Shown piece by piece: positions 7,728-16,660 of a stretch of DNA of 64,000 nt; within the stretch, counting starts at the first letter, position 1, and each line of letters opens with the position of its first letter. The notes beneath the pieces are model-generated. The model did not search any database. It had not been told where the DNA came from and saw only the letters and a program-made list of their open reading frames with translations. The DNA comes from Micromonospora sp. 15K316. Lineage in GTDB: Bacteria > Actinomycetota > Actinomycetes > Mycobacteriales > Micromonosporaceae. The position numbers and the translations under genes were made by a program. The stretch is from NCBI RefSeq assembly GCF_004348525.1, contig NZ_SMKG01000010.1, positions 1-64,000 of the forward strand, in the 5' to 3' direction.

Positions 7728-9401
7728 GTGACCGATCGGCAGCGAACCCGGGCGGGCCGCGGGGAACGCGGTCCGCTGGTCCACCGGCCCCGGCGATGGG
7801 CGCGTACGGCCGGCCGCGCGCTGGCCGGGCGGGCGGCCACCCTCCGGGACGCGCTGCTCTTCGGCGTGGTCGCCGCGCCGGTCGGTTACGCCGGCGTCAC
7901 CCCACCCCTGCCCCGGTACGCGCTGCCGCTGCTCGCGGCGAAGCTGCTGGTGCTCGCTGCCGCGGTGGTCGTGGGCCGGCGCCGACCGCTGGTCGCGTTG
8001 GTGCTGGTGGTGCTCGGCTCGGTGGTCGACGGCAACTTCGTCTTCGCCATCCCGCTGCTCAGTTACCTCGTCGGTCGGCGCAGCGCCGGCACCGCGCCGG
8101 CGGTCGTCGTCTTCGCGTTGATCGCGGCGGGCGGCACCGTGCTGAACCTGTGGGTGCTCGGCACCGCGGCGGCGACGTGGTTCCTGCTCGCCTCGGTGCT
8201 GCTCTTCGCGGGGGTCTTCCCGTGGTTGCTCGGCCGGTACCGGCGGCAGCAGCAGGAGCTGGTGGAGGCCGGTCGGCGGCACGCGGACGCGGCGGCCCGG
8301 GAGCAGCGCGGCGCGGCCGAGCGGATCCGGCTGCGGGAGCGGGCCCGGATCGCGCAGGAGATGCACGACTCACTGGGGCACGACCTCAGCCTGATCGCGC
8401 TGCGCGCCGCCGCCCTGGAGGTCGCGACCGACCTCGACGATCGGCACCGGAGCGCGGCGGGTGAGCTACGGGCCAGCGTCGCTGCCGCCACCGAGCGGCT
8501 CCACGAGATCATCGGGCTGCTCCGGGAGGAGGAGGCCGGCCTCCGACCGGCCGACGAGAGCGTCGCCGAGCTGGTCGACGGCGCACGCGAGGCCGGGATC
8601 GCGGTACGCCTGGAGGCCGAGTTCGACGCCGACGAGCTGCCGACGGTGGTCGGTCACGCCGCGCACCGGGTGGTCCGGGAGGCGCTGACCAACGCGGCCC
8701 GGTACGCGCCCGGCGCACCGGTGACGGTCCGCCTCACCCGGGTGGGTGAGCGGCTCGAGGTGTCGGTGCGCAACGCGCCGCCGCCGGCGGGCCCGCTGCC
8801 CGGCCCGCCGTCGCACGGCAGCGGCCTGCTGGCGCTCGCCGAGCGTGTACGCCTCGCCGGCGGTGCCCTCGACGCCGGCCCGGCCGAGGGCGGTGGCTTC
8901 GCCGTGCGGGCCTGGCTGCCCGTGCGGGCACGGGACGGGTGGGGGCCGGAGCGGGCCGACGTCCCCGTCGACCCGCCGGTCGCGGCGTCAGCGCCGGGAC
9001 GGCCGGCCGAGGATGCGGGGCTCACGCCGGACGGCGCCCGGCCGGCGGAGGAGCCGGCCGACGCGGAGCGGCGCCTGCGCGACGCCCGCCGGCGGGTCCG
9101 GCGGAGTCTGCTGGCGGCGCTGGGCGCTCCGGCGGGCTTCGCGCTGGTGCTCTCGCTCGTCCACTACCCGGTGGCGACGGCCGGTACGGTGCTCGACCGG
9201 GCGACCTTCGACGGGCTGCGGGTGGGCGCGCCGCGCGCGGACCTGGTCGGGCTGCCCCGCCGCCAGCTCGACCGTCCGGCCGGGGTCGACAGGCGCGGAT
9301 GCGAGTACTACACGGACGGCAACTTTCCACTCGCCCAGCCCACCTGGCGGCTCTGCTTCGCCGGGGACCGGCTGGTCAGCAAGGAGAAGATCGACCAGTG
9401 A
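7728..9401 (+). CDS. Sensor histidine kinase (DesK/NarX type) with C-terminal extension
   Basis: A 557-residue membrane kinase. Residues about 40-168 hold several hydrophobic helices. A coiled linker (about 170-208) leads to the HisKA_3 dimerisation helix RARIAQEMHDSLGHDLSLIAL, with H213 as the phosphorylated residue. A short HATPase domain follows (HRVVREALTNAARYAP, then GSGLLALAERVRLAGG). Unusually, about 150 more residues follow: a low-complexity acidic linker, one further hydrophobic helix (residues about 465-485) and a compact tail with two cysteines near the end. The GTG at 7728 sits about 7 nt after TAGCGT, suggesting a leaderless start. It overlaps the response regulator by 4 bp (GTGA). 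Confidence 0.88.
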   Translation: MTDRQRTRAGRGERGPLVHRPRRWARTAGRALAGRAATLRDALLFGVVAAPVGYAGVTPPLPRYALPLLAAKLLVLAAAVVVGRRRPLVALVLVVLGSVVDGNFVFAIPLLSYLVGRRSAGTAPAVVVFALIAAGGTVLNLWVLGTAAATWFLLASVLLFAGVFPWLLGRYRRQQQELVEAGRRHADAAAREQRGAAERIRLRERARIAQEMHDSLGHDLSLIALRAAALEVATDLDDRHRSAAGELRASVAAATERLHEIIGLLREEEAGLRPADESVAELVDGAREAGIAVRLEAEFDADELPTVVGHAAHRVVREALTNAARYAPGAPVTVRLTRVGERLEVSVRNAPPPAGPLPGPPSHGSGLLALAERVRLAGGALDAGPAEGGGFAVRAWLPVRARDGWGPERADVPVDPPVAASAPGRPAEDAGLTPDGARPAEEPADAERRLRDARRRVRRSLLAALGAPAGFALVLSLVHYPVATAGTVLDRATFDGLRVGAPRADLVGLPRRQLDRPAGVDRRGCEYYTDGNFPLAQPTWRLCFAGDRLVSKEKIDQ

Positions 9402-10075
9402 CCACCGAGGCAGCCGGGGCGCCGCCCGTCCGGGTGGTACTCGCCGACGACGAGGCGATGATCCGCGCCGGTGTCCGGGCGATCCTGGCCACCGACCCGA
9501 CCATCGAGGTGGTCGCCGAGGCGGGTGACGGCCGGGCGGCCGTCGAGCTGGTCCGGGCGCACCGGCCCCGGGTCGCCCTGCTGGACATCCGGATGCCCAA
9601 ACTGGACGGGCTGAGCGCGGCCGCCGAGATCCGCCGGCTGGTGCCGCAGACGGCTGCGGTCATGCTCACCACGTTCGGCGAGGACGACCACATCGCCCGG
9701 GCGCTCGGCCACGGGGCGAGCGGTTTCCTGCTGAAGGCCGGTGACCCGCGCGAGCTGATCGCCGGGGTGCACGCGGTCGCCGACGGCGGGGCGTACCTGT
9801 CGCCGCGGGTGGCGCGCCGGGTGATCGAGCTGGGCGGCGGGCGGCTGGCCCGGCGGCCGGCGGCCCGGGACCGGACGGCCACGCTCACCGACCGGGAGCG
9901 GGAGGTGCTGGCGCTGGTCGGCGCGGGGCTGTCGAACGCCGAGATCGCCCGCCGGCTGCACCTGGTCGAGGGGACCGTGAAGACGTACCTGACCAGCATC
10001 TTCACCCGGCTGGAGGTGCGTAACCGGGTGCAGGCAGCGATCATCGCCTACGAGGCGGGGCTCGTCGCTCCGTGA
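9398..10075 (+). CDS. LuxR/NarL-family response regulator
   Basis: A 225-residue cytoplasmic regulator, cognate to the overlapping kinase. The receiver domain (residues 11-130) has the acidic pair ADDEAM, phosphoacceptor D63 in LLDIRMPKLDG, the switch threonine in VMLTTFGE and the lysine in GFLLKAGDP. The GerE/LuxR HTH occupies about 160-220 (LTDREREVLALVGAGLSNAEIARRL). The GTG start has AAGGAG (9381-9386) upstream within the kinase gene. Because the same 15-bp box precedes both this operon and the ABC exporter at 11-12.8 kb, that exporter is the likely target; this is inference. Confidence 0.93.
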   Translation: MTTEAAGAPPVRVVLADDEAMIRAGVRAILATDPTIEVVAEAGDGRAAVELVRAHRPRVALLDIRMPKLDGLSAAAEIRRLVPQTAAVMLTTFGEDDHIARALGHGASGFLLKAGDPRELIAGVHAVADGGAYLSPRVARRVIELGGGRLARRPAARDRTATLTDREREVLALVGAGLSNAEIARRLHLVEGTVKTYLTSIFTRLEVRNRVQAAIIAYEAGLVAP

Positions 10076-10096
10076 CGGCGCGGCCTGGCGCTGCCG

Positions 10097-10963
10097 TCAC
10101 CGGATGTAGTCCTCCAGCAGCGCCGGGGTGAGCCCGGACCTGTGGATCGCGCGCAGCGCGGCGAGCAGGTCGTCCATGAGCGCCGGGCGGAAGTGCATCA
10201 GCAGGATCTCGCCGGGCTTCACCACCTTCGTCGGGGTCTGGTAGCGCACCTTGCCCTTGTCGACGGTCTCGCGCCAGTGCAGGGCCGCGATCATCCCGCA
10301 GTCGCGGGCGGCCTTCAGCGTGTTCGTGTCGCGTTCGCCGAACGGTGGGCGGAACAGCGTCGGTCGCTTGCCGAAGAGCTGCTCCAGCTTGTCGGCCGCC
10401 CCGCAGATCTCGTGCTTCTGGTAGGCGTAGGAGCGGCCCCGTAGGGACGTGTGCGTGATGGTGTGGTTCTCGACGACCCCGCCCGCCGCCTCGATCTGCC
10501 GGAAGTAGTCGGTGTGCGCGGCCGCGGCGGGGGAGTTCAGGAACATCGTGACCGGGATGTGCGCCTCCCGGATGAAGTCGATCACCGCGGGCGGGCGGGC
10601 CAGCCCGCCGTCGTCGATGGTGATGAAGGCGACCTTCTGGTCGGTCGGCACCTGGAACCAGAGCGGGACGGTGGGGCCCGGGGTCGGCCGCACCGGTCGC
10701 GGTGGCGGTGCCGGAGGGAAGTCCGGCACCTGGGCGAGGTACCAGGGCAACGTCTTGGGTGCGGGTGGGGACGACGGCGAGCCGGCGGTGGGGGTCGCCC
10801 CGGCGGCCGGCGAGGACGCGGCCGACGAGCTCGGCACACCTCCGGCGGGCGGGCTGCCGAGGGCGTGCCGAGGCTCGTGCGCGCAGGCGGTGAGCGCGAG
10901 GAGGGTCAGTGACGTGATGACGGCGAGAGCGCTTCGGACGCGACGAGCGCGGTGTGACGACAC
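10097..10963 (-). CDS. Lipoprotein polysaccharide deacetylase (NodB domain)
   Basis: A 288-residue exported lipoprotein. The signal peptide ends in a lipobox (LLALTAC, cysteine near residue 27), then a Pro/Ala/Ser-rich linker to about residue 85. The NodB domain shows VAFITIDDGG (a TFDDG variant carrying the catalytic and metal aspartates), NHTITHTSL (HxxxH-like metal site) and RPPFGERD. It probably removes N-acetyl groups from peptidoglycan or another surface glycan, as PgdA-type enzymes do. The start is GTG at 10963. It converges with the response regulator (about 20 bp apart), so it is not part of that operon. Confidence 0.88.
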   Translation of the reverse strand: MSSHRARRVRSALAVITSLTLLALTACAHEPRHALGSPPAGGVPSSSAASSPAAGATPTAGSPSSPPAPKTLPWYLAQVPDFPPAPPPRPVRPTPGPTVPLWFQVPTDQKVAFITIDDGGLARPPAVIDFIREAHIPVTMFLNSPAAAAHTDYFRQIEAAGGVVENHTITHTSLRGRSYAYQKHEICGAADKLEQLFGKRPTLFRPPFGERDTNTLKAARDCGMIAALHWRETVDKGKVRYQTPTKVVKPGEILLMHFRPALMDDLLAALRAIHRSGLTPALLEDYIR

Positions 10964-11030
10964 GCCGGTGAAGGGTACTCACGAACCATAAGGTTCCTGT
11001 CAGTGCGCGGACGACGCCCCGCGTCGCCGT

Positions 11031-11828
11031 TCACGCGTCGCGGCGGCGCAGCGCGGCCCGCCCGATCCCGAGCGCGGCGCACGCCCAACCGGCCAGCAGC
11101 AGCAGGCCGGCCAGCGCCGGGTAGGGCTCCGCGTCCCCGGCCATGAAGTGCCCGCCCGCCACCGCGGGAAAGCCGTCCGCGATCCGGTTGAGCACGGTGA
11201 TGTCCGGCTCCTGGAGCGACAGCGGCACGACCATCAGGGTGGCCAGGAGCACGATCAGGGTGAGCACCGCGCTGCGCAGCGCCGCGCCCAGCCCGAGGGC
11301 CAGCACCCCGACCAGCGCCAGGTAGGTGGCGACCGCCAGCAGGTCACGCAGGGTGTCCGCCACCGGGGCGGCGCCCCACTCGCCGAGCACCGGCCGGGCC
11401 ACCAGCACGCCGACTCCGCCGAGCAGCAGGCCGAGCGGGAAGGTCACCGCCGCGGTGACGACGGCCTTCGCCAGCAGTACGCGGCCGCGCGACGGCGTGC
11501 ACTGCAACGTCGTACGGATGGTGCCGCTGGTGAACTCGCTGGTGACGGCGAGCAACCCGAGGGCGAGCACGGCGTACTGGGTGAGCTCCATCGAGTCGAC
11601 CAGGACGCTGCCGACGGTGACGATCCCCCGGTCGTCGGCCGGGTCGTCGTTGGTGTTCGCGTTCGCCGCGTAGATCGCCAACTGCCCGGCGGAGGCGGCG
11701 GTCACCAGCACGGCGGCGAGCAGCGTCCACCAGGTGCTGCGGACGGACCAGAGCTTGGTCCACTCGGCGGCGACGGTGCCGCCGAACCCCGCCGACCGGC
11801 TGGCGGAACGGGTGCGGGTGGTGCTCAT
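11031..11828 (-). CDS. ABC-2 type transporter permease
   Basis: A 265-residue integral membrane subunit with about six hydrophobic segments. It begins with a cytosolic TVAAEWTKLWSVRSTWW segment typical of actinobacterial ABC-2 permeases and has SEFTSGTIRTTLQCTPSRGRVLLAK in the first cytoplasmic loop. It overlaps the ATP-binding subunit by 4 bp (ATGA) and is clearly its partner. Such pairs export antibiotics, lipids or peptides; the substrate is unknown. The C-terminus is rich in Arg/Ala and cytosolic. Confidence 0.88.
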   Translation of the reverse strand: MSTTRTRSASRSAGFGGTVAAEWTKLWSVRSTWWTLLAAVLVTAASAGQLAIYAANANTNDDPADDRGIVTVGSVLVDSMELTQYAVLALGLLAVTSEFTSGTIRTTLQCTPSRGRVLLAKAVVTAAVTFPLGLLLGGVGVLVARPVLGEWGAAPVADTLRDLLAVATYLALVGVLALGLGAALRSAVLTLIVLLATLMVVPLSLQEPDITVLNRIADGFPAVAGGHFMAGDAEPYPALAGLLLLAGWACAALGIGRAALRRRDA

Positions 11829-12760
11829 CGGTGCTCTCCTACCGTGCCGGGGACCCCGGCGTACTCGACGCTGTCGGCGGTCAGTTCCATGAACGCGCGC
11901 TCCAGGGACGCGCCGTGCGGGCTGAGCTCGTGCAACCGCACACCCGACTCGTACGCCAGATCGCCGACCCGGTCGACGGTGGCGCCGGTGACGGTCAGCT
12001 CGTCGGGGCCGGCCGGTTCGACGGTCGCGCCGGCCGCGGTGAGCCGCTCGGCGAGCTTCGCCAGCCCGTCCGGGTGCGGGCTGCGTACCCGCACCGCCAC
12101 CGCGCTGCCCGCGACGACCTCGTCGACGGGCGCGTCGACGAGCAGCCGCCCGCGCCCGATGACGACCAGCTGGTCGGCGGTGAGCTGCATCTCGGTCATG
12201 AGGTGGCTGGAGACGAAGACGGTCCGCCCCTGTTCGGCGAGGCGACGCATGAGCTGCCGTACCCAGCGCACCCCGTCCGGGTCGAGCCCGTTGACGGGTT
12301 CGTCGAACATCAGCACCGGCGGGTCGCCGAGCAGCGCACCGGCGATGCCGAGCCGCTGACCCATGCCGAGCGAAAGGGTACGTCCCGGCTTGGCGGCGGC
12401 GCGGTCGTCCAGCCCGACGGTGGCGAGCACCTCGTCGACCCGCCGCGCCGGGATGCCGTTGCTGCGGGCCGTGGCCAGCAGGTGCGCCCGCCCGGAGCGG
12501 GCCGGGTGGATGGCCTTGGCGTCGAGCAGCGCGCCCACCTCGTACAGCGGGTGCCGCAGCTCCCGGTACGCTCGCCCGCCGATCAGCGCCTGCCCGGCGG
12601 TGGGCCGGTCGAGCCCGAGGATCATGCGCATGGTGGTGGATTTGCCGGCGCCGTTCGGGCCGAGGAACCCGGTGACCCGGCCGGGTGCGATGTCAACGGT
12701 CAGGGAGTCGACGGCGGTGGTCCGCCCGAACCGTTTCGTCAACCCACGGAGTGTGATCAT
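11825..12760 (-). CDS. ABC transporter ATP-binding protein (drug/bacitracin type)
   Basis: A 311-residue ATPase: Walker A GPNGAGKS near residue 37, signature LSLGMGQRLGIAGALLG, Walker B VLMFDEP, and the switch histidine in VFVSSHLM. The 80-residue C-terminal extension is that of the BcrA/CcmA-like exporter group (DUF4162-like). It forms an operon with the overlapping permease. Its ATG lies 6 nt downstream of TAGCGT (12767-12772, minus strand), so the transcript is probably leaderless. A TGACTTTCGTCA palindrome (12821-12832) lies further upstream and matches the site before the kinase/regulator operon at 7.7 kb. Confidence 0.92.
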   Translation of the reverse strand: MITLRGLTKRFGRTTAVDSLTVDIAPGRVTGFLGPNGAGKSTTMRMILGLDRPTAGQALIGGRAYRELRHPLYEVGALLDAKAIHPARSGRAHLLATARSNGIPARRVDEVLATVGLDDRAAAKPGRTLSLGMGQRLGIAGALLGDPPVLMFDEPVNGLDPDGVRWVRQLMRRLAEQGRTVFVSSHLMTEMQLTADQLVVIGRGRLLVDAPVDEVVAGSAVAVRVRSPHPDGLAKLAERLTAAGATVEPAGPDELTVTGATVDRVGDLAYESGVRLHELSPHGASLERAFMELTADSVEYAGVPGTVGEHR

Positions 12761-12766
12761 GCGCCG

Positions 12767-12832
12767 ACGCTAGGCGTTCACCTGGGCGCTCCACCGCGCC
12801 CGAACGGCATCACCGGCACCTGACTTTCGTCA
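12767..12832 (-). promoter_or_regulatory. Exporter promoter with shared response-regulator palindrome
   Basis: The palindrome TGAC-TTTC-GTCA (12821-12832) is embedded in a 15-bp block (12817-12831) identical to 7674-7688. On the minus strand it is followed about 48 bp downstream by the -10-like TAGCGT (12772-12767), which is 6 nt from the ATG. The same hexamer and leaderless spacing occur at the kinase gene. Confidence 0.55.
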
Positions 12833-12892
12833 GGCGCAGTGGCTGCGGCTGCTGCGCCGCGGGCCGCGGGACAGCGGCGGACCGCGCCCGGC

Positions 12893-13579
12893 CTAGCCGT
12901 CGGCCTTCGGCAGGCCGGGCCGCAGCTCCCACACGGTGGTGCGCTTCACCGTGGCGCTCTCCAGCGCCGGTGGCACCGGTACGTCGTACGTCGCCAGTTC
13001 GTCGAAGCGGTCCCGGGGCAGGAACGCCCGCCCGGGGTCGCCGACCAGCACCCGCGCCCCGGCCCGGGCGGCGCGCAGCAGGAAGCGCAGCATCCGCCGG
13101 GCCATCGCCTCGCTGTAGAAGACGTCCCCGGCGAGCACCACCTCCGCCCCGGCGGCGTCGCCGTCGAGGATGTCGCCGAGCTCGACGTCGACGCGCACGC
13201 CGTTGGCCTCGGCGTTGAGCGCGACCGCCGCCACCGCCAGCTCGTCCACCTCGACGGCGCGAACGGTGGCCGCGCCGACGCGCGCGGCGGCCACGGCGAC
13301 AAGTCCGGACCCGGAGGCGAGGTCGAGCACCCGGCGGCCGGCCACCAGCTCGGGGTGGTCCGTCACGTAGCGGGCGAGCGCCTGCCCGCCGGCCCAGGCG
13401 AAGGCCCAGAAGGGTGGCGGCTGGTCGCTGCGGAACTCGCCCTCGGTCAGTTCCCAGAGCCCGATCGGCTCGTCCGCCTGGTGCAGCCGCACCTCGGGGA
13501 CGAACGCCACCGGGGCGAGTCGCGCGTGCAGGCGGACGAAGGTGCTGTTGAGCTCGGACACCCGCCGATTCTGCCTCAC
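12893..13579 (-). CDS. Class I SAM-dependent methyltransferase (ETFB-KMT/Nnt1-like)
   Basis: A 228-residue Rossmann methyltransferase. The SAM-binding glycine motif is RRVLDLASGSGLVAVAAA (about residues 83-100), followed by the acidic VRAVEVDELA and the post-motif VVLAGDVFYSEAMARR. The N-terminal PPPFWAFAWAGGQALARYV is characteristic of the COG3897 group, which includes animal electron-transfer-flavoprotein lysine methyltransferase; a protein lysine substrate is therefore plausible but unproven. Two GTG starts are possible (13579, or 13561 six codons in). It is encoded downstream of the M36 peptidase gene but separated by two hairpins. Confidence 0.82.
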   Translation of the reverse strand: MRQNRRVSELNSTFVRLHARLAPVAFVPEVRLHQADEPIGLWELTEGEFRSDQPPPFWAFAWAGGQALARYVTDHPELVAGRRVLDLASGSGLVAVAAARVGAATVRAVEVDELAVAAVALNAEANGVRVDVELGDILDGDAAGAEVVLAGDVFYSEAMARRMLRFLLRAARAGARVLVGDPGRAFLPRDRFDELATYDVPVPPALESATVKRTTVWELRPGLPKADG

Positions 13580-13640
13580 CGGCGACGGCCGCCCGCCGGG
13601 GCGACCCGGGAAGCCCGCGACGGGTGGGCGGCACGCGACC

Positions 13641-13667
13641 GGCCCCGCCCGGTACGAGGGCGGGGCC
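13641..13667. terminator. GC-rich hairpin
   Basis: A 10-bp perfect stem (GGCCCCGCCC / GGGCGGGGCC) with a 7-nt loop, upstream of the methyltransferase and downstream of the M36 peptidase. With the next hairpin it likely isolates the two transcripts. Confidence 0.5.
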
Positions 13668-13682
13668 GACGGGTGGTGCGGT

Positions 13683-13717
13683 CCGCCGGGGCCGGCGGCG
13701 AACGCCGGCCCCGGCGG
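13683..13717 (-). terminator. Terminator of the M36 peptidase gene
   Basis: A 15-bp perfect inverted repeat (13683-13697 with 13703-13717) and a 5-nt loop begins 3 bases beyond the peptidase stop codon on the minus strand. Confidence 0.7.
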
Positions 13718-13720
13718 CGG

Positions 13721-16660
13721 TCACTTCGAGAACACCTGGAACTCGGCGATCCGGACCTGGTCGCGCGCCGGACTGGCGGTCGCGCAGTCGGTAGTGGTCG
13801 CCGGATCGGCGTCCTGCTCACCGGCGTACGCCGGGCCGCCCGTGCACTGGCTGTCCAGGACCTCCAGCCGCAGGTGGGTGGCGAGCGTGGTGGAGACCCG
13901 GAACTCCCGGAGGTTGATGTCCCGGGTGTACGCCCGGTACGCCCCGCCCGGGAACGCGTCGCTGCGGCTCGTGTAGATCCGCTTGAAGTTCGCCGAGTCG
14001 GTGCAGTCGGCCTTCTTCGCGTTGCAGGCCAGCACCGCGAACGAGCGCAGCGCGCTGAGCGCGTTCTGGCTGCCGGCGTCGGCGTCCCCGCTGATCCCCG
14101 GGCGCAGCATGGCGCTGACGTTCACCCGCTTCACCACGTGCGGCTTGTCGCCGGGCAGCGCCACGGTGACCTGCTTGCCGGCCACCCCGTCGAGCGAGGC
14201 CCAGTTCGTCGCCTCGGTGTCGTCGGCGATCCGGTCGAGGTTGACCCCGTCGCCGGCGACCGTGGCACCGGACGCCGTGGAGGCGAGGTTGCGGTCGAGC
14301 TTCAGGTCGAGGTGCTGCACCTTGTGTCCGGCCTTGGCGGTGACCCGCATCCGCTGGTGCCCGAAGCCGGGCGCCACCGCGATCAGGTCGTACGTGCCGG
14401 GCACGAACTCGACAGTGTCCCCGAGCGGGGTCGCCGGGTCGGTGTCCGCGATCGGCGTGGCCCGTGCCTCGTACGCCCCGACGTAGAGCCGGATCGGCGC
14501 GTCGGCGCTCTCCCCGCGCGGGCGCAGGACGAACGTCGCGTTGCCACCGGTCGGCGAGGCGAAGCTCGGCGTGGGGTCGGTGTCGGCGGCGCCGTTGGTG
14601 ACGGCGTCTCGACCCATGCCGGAGCGGGCGAACTCGGTCCAGATCAGGTTCTGGTTCGCCCCGCCGAAGCGCAGCAGGTCGGCGGTGAGCATGTTGTCGC
14701 GCATGTCGAGCATGCTCACCTGACTCGCCGCCTGCAGCAGGAACGAGTCGAAGACCAGCTGCGACCAGCGCCGGTTGCCCGGGCAACGGTCCGCCGGCAC
14801 CTTGCCCTGCGCGCACGCCAGCTGGAGCTTCGGCGTGCCGAGGCCGTACCGCTTCACGAAGGCGGAGCGGACCCGGTAGTTGGTGGCGCCCCAGATCTCC
14901 CCGTCGGCGTGCACGGCCGGGCCGCCGGTGTTGTACCCGACGTCGGAGTAGTTCAGCGGGCTGCGGCTGAGGTCGTAGTTCCGGATGCCGCTCACCAGGT
15001 TGCCGGTGACGTAGCCGCCGACGATGAACGGCGTCTCGCCCGGCGCCCGCAGGCCGTGCTGGAAGAGGTACTCGGTGGCGAGCAGGTCGCTCCACGACTC
15101 ACCCATCGAGCCGCCCTGGTGGCCGCCGATCCCGCTGTCCGGACCGGCGATCATCCGGTTGCTGATGGCGTGGGTGTACTCGTGACCGATCACGGTCATG
15201 TCGTAGTCGCCGTCGACGCAGGGCGGGTACGGACCGCCGGCCTGCGGCTGCCACAGGTACATGTTGGTGGTCGGCGGCAGACCGTCGCGCGGCGTGCCCT
15301 GGTTGGCGTTGTTCCGGTTGCCGCTCAGCGCGCCCTGCTGGGCCCGGCCCTGCTCCGCGTCGCCCCCGAGGCCCTCCGGGGTCAGGTTGACCGCCTGCAG
15401 GTTCCACGCCGACTCGGTGAAGCCCAGGTGGTAGGCCCAGTCGTGCATCCGGTTGTGCATGGCGAAGAGGTTGCCGATCGCGGCGTCGGCGTCGTTGCGC
15501 TGCGCCGAGGTGAACACCTCCGGGTTGCACTTCGCCTGGTGCCACTGGTCGGTGAACGGGTACTCGTAGCGCCGCTCCGGGCTGGTCGTGGCCGGCAGCA
15601 TCGGGCTGCCGGCGCCCCAGGAGACCACGGTGTTGGCCGAGTTCCCGCGGGAGGTGAACGTCGGCGTGCCGGTGGCGGCGTCGACGTCCCACGTGTTGCC
15701 GGTGACCGGGTCGTGGTAGGACGCCTTGCAGCCCGGCGCCGGCTCCCCGCACCAGCGGACCCGCGGGTCCTGCCCCGGGCCGAGGTTGCGCGGCGGGGTG
15801 GCCGGGAAGACCGCCCAGCTCGGGTTCTCCGAGTCGAAGTCGACGAGGTCCTCGCGGACCAGCACCTTTCCGGTGATGCCGTCGATGTAGGTGGTGAAGG
15901 CGGCCGGGTGATCGGTGTCCGACCCGATGAGCGTCACCTCATACGCGCTGCGCGGCCCCTCCAGTGGGGTGGGCACCGCGACCGGGCGGACGGTGTGGTC
16001 GGCCACGCCGGAGGCGTCCAGACCGGCGTCGGCGAGCGCCGCGGCGTACGCCTGCTCCTGGGTGAGCGTGGCCGGCGCCGGCGTCGCGGCGTCCCGGGAC
16101 AGCGAGGAGCTGACCGAGAGCACCTTGCCCCCGCTGATGGCGAGGGTGACCAGGCCGTCGTGGCCGGCGGGCAGGTCGCCGAAGCGCTGCCGGAGGGTGA
16201 CCACCGCGCCGCTGCCGATCGGGCGGACCAGCACCCGCTCCATCTCGGCCACCGCGTCGGCGTCCAGCCCGAACAGGTCGCGATTGCCGGTGAGGTAGGC
16301 GCGGGCGGCGGCCTCCGGTTCGGCGGGCAGCCCGGTGGCGAGCGGGGTGGTGCCGGGGCCCAGCGAGTGCGGGGTGCCCAGCTTGTTCCACCGCACGTCC
16401 GGGTCGGCCTTGCTGGCGAGCCCGCGCTGGCGGGCGTCGGGCGCGGCGCTGCCGGCGCGGTTGTCGACGTCGGCGTGCTGGTGCTGCCCCTCGGCGAAGG
16501 GGCCGGAGCGGCGCTCCGCGGGGGCGGCGGCGCCGCCGGTGGGCGCCGCGGAGCTGACGCCGGTGGGCAGCAGCGCGGCGACCACCGCGGTCGCCGCCAG
16601 GACGGGGACGAGCCGGCGGCGTCGCCGGCTCATCCAGGGTGACCACTGGGGGTGTGGCAC
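13721..16660 (-). CDS. Secreted M36 (fungalysin-like) metallopeptidase
   Basis: A 979-residue exported zinc endopeptidase. An arginine-rich signal sequence (SRRRRRLVPVLAATAVVAALL) is followed by a fungalysin/thermolysin-type propeptide (about 60-300) and the M36 catalytic domain. HEYTH (H493, E494, H497) supplies zinc ligands and the general base, and GESWSD (E521) supplies the third ligand. A PEGA-like or Ig-like segment (about residues 660-760) and a C-terminal discoidin-like beta domain (about 770-979, three Cys) follow. I chose the GTG at 16660 because GGAGG lies 5 bases upstream; a longer reading to 16726 lacks a site. Likely role: extracellular protein degradation. It has its own promoter region and terminator. 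Confidence 0.9.
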   Translation of the reverse strand: MPHPQWSPWMSRRRRRLVPVLAATAVVAALLPTGVSSAAPTGGAAAPAERRSGPFAEGQHQHADVDNRAGSAAPDARQRGLASKADPDVRWNKLGTPHSLGPGTTPLATGLPAEPEAAARAYLTGNRDLFGLDADAVAEMERVLVRPIGSGAVVTLRQRFGDLPAGHDGLVTLAISGGKVLSVSSSLSRDAATPAPATLTQEQAYAAALADAGLDASGVADHTVRPVAVPTPLEGPRSAYEVTLIGSDTDHPAAFTTYIDGITGKVLVREDLVDFDSENPSWAVFPATPPRNLGPGQDPRVRWCGEPAPGCKASYHDPVTGNTWDVDAATGTPTFTSRGNSANTVVSWGAGSPMLPATTSPERRYEYPFTDQWHQAKCNPEVFTSAQRNDADAAIGNLFAMHNRMHDWAYHLGFTESAWNLQAVNLTPEGLGGDAEQGRAQQGALSGNRNNANQGTPRDGLPPTTNMYLWQPQAGGPYPPCVDGDYDMTVIGHEYTHAISNRMIAGPDSGIGGHQGGSMGESWSDLLATEYLFQHGLRAPGETPFIVGGYVTGNLVSGIRNYDLSRSPLNYSDVGYNTGGPAVHADGEIWGATNYRVRSAFVKRYGLGTPKLQLACAQGKVPADRCPGNRRWSQLVFDSFLLQAASQVSMLDMRDNMLTADLLRFGGANQNLIWTEFARSGMGRDAVTNGAADTDPTPSFASPTGGNATFVLRPRGESADAPIRLYVGAYEARATPIADTDPATPLGDTVEFVPGTYDLIAVAPGFGHQRMRVTAKAGHKVQHLDLKLDRNLASTASGATVAGDGVNLDRIADDTEATNWASLDGVAGKQVTVALPGDKPHVVKRVNVSAMLRPGISGDADAGSQNALSALRSFAVLACNAKKADCTDSANFKRIYTSRSDAFPGGAYRAYTRDINLREFRVSTTLATHLRLEVLDSQCTGGPAYAGEQDADPATTTDCATASPARDQVRIAEFQVFSK

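Noticed and set aside
12839-16642. Plus-strand open frame opposite the M36 peptidase and methyltransferase
   Set aside because: Runs antisense across two genuine genes and a terminator; composition is low-complexity.
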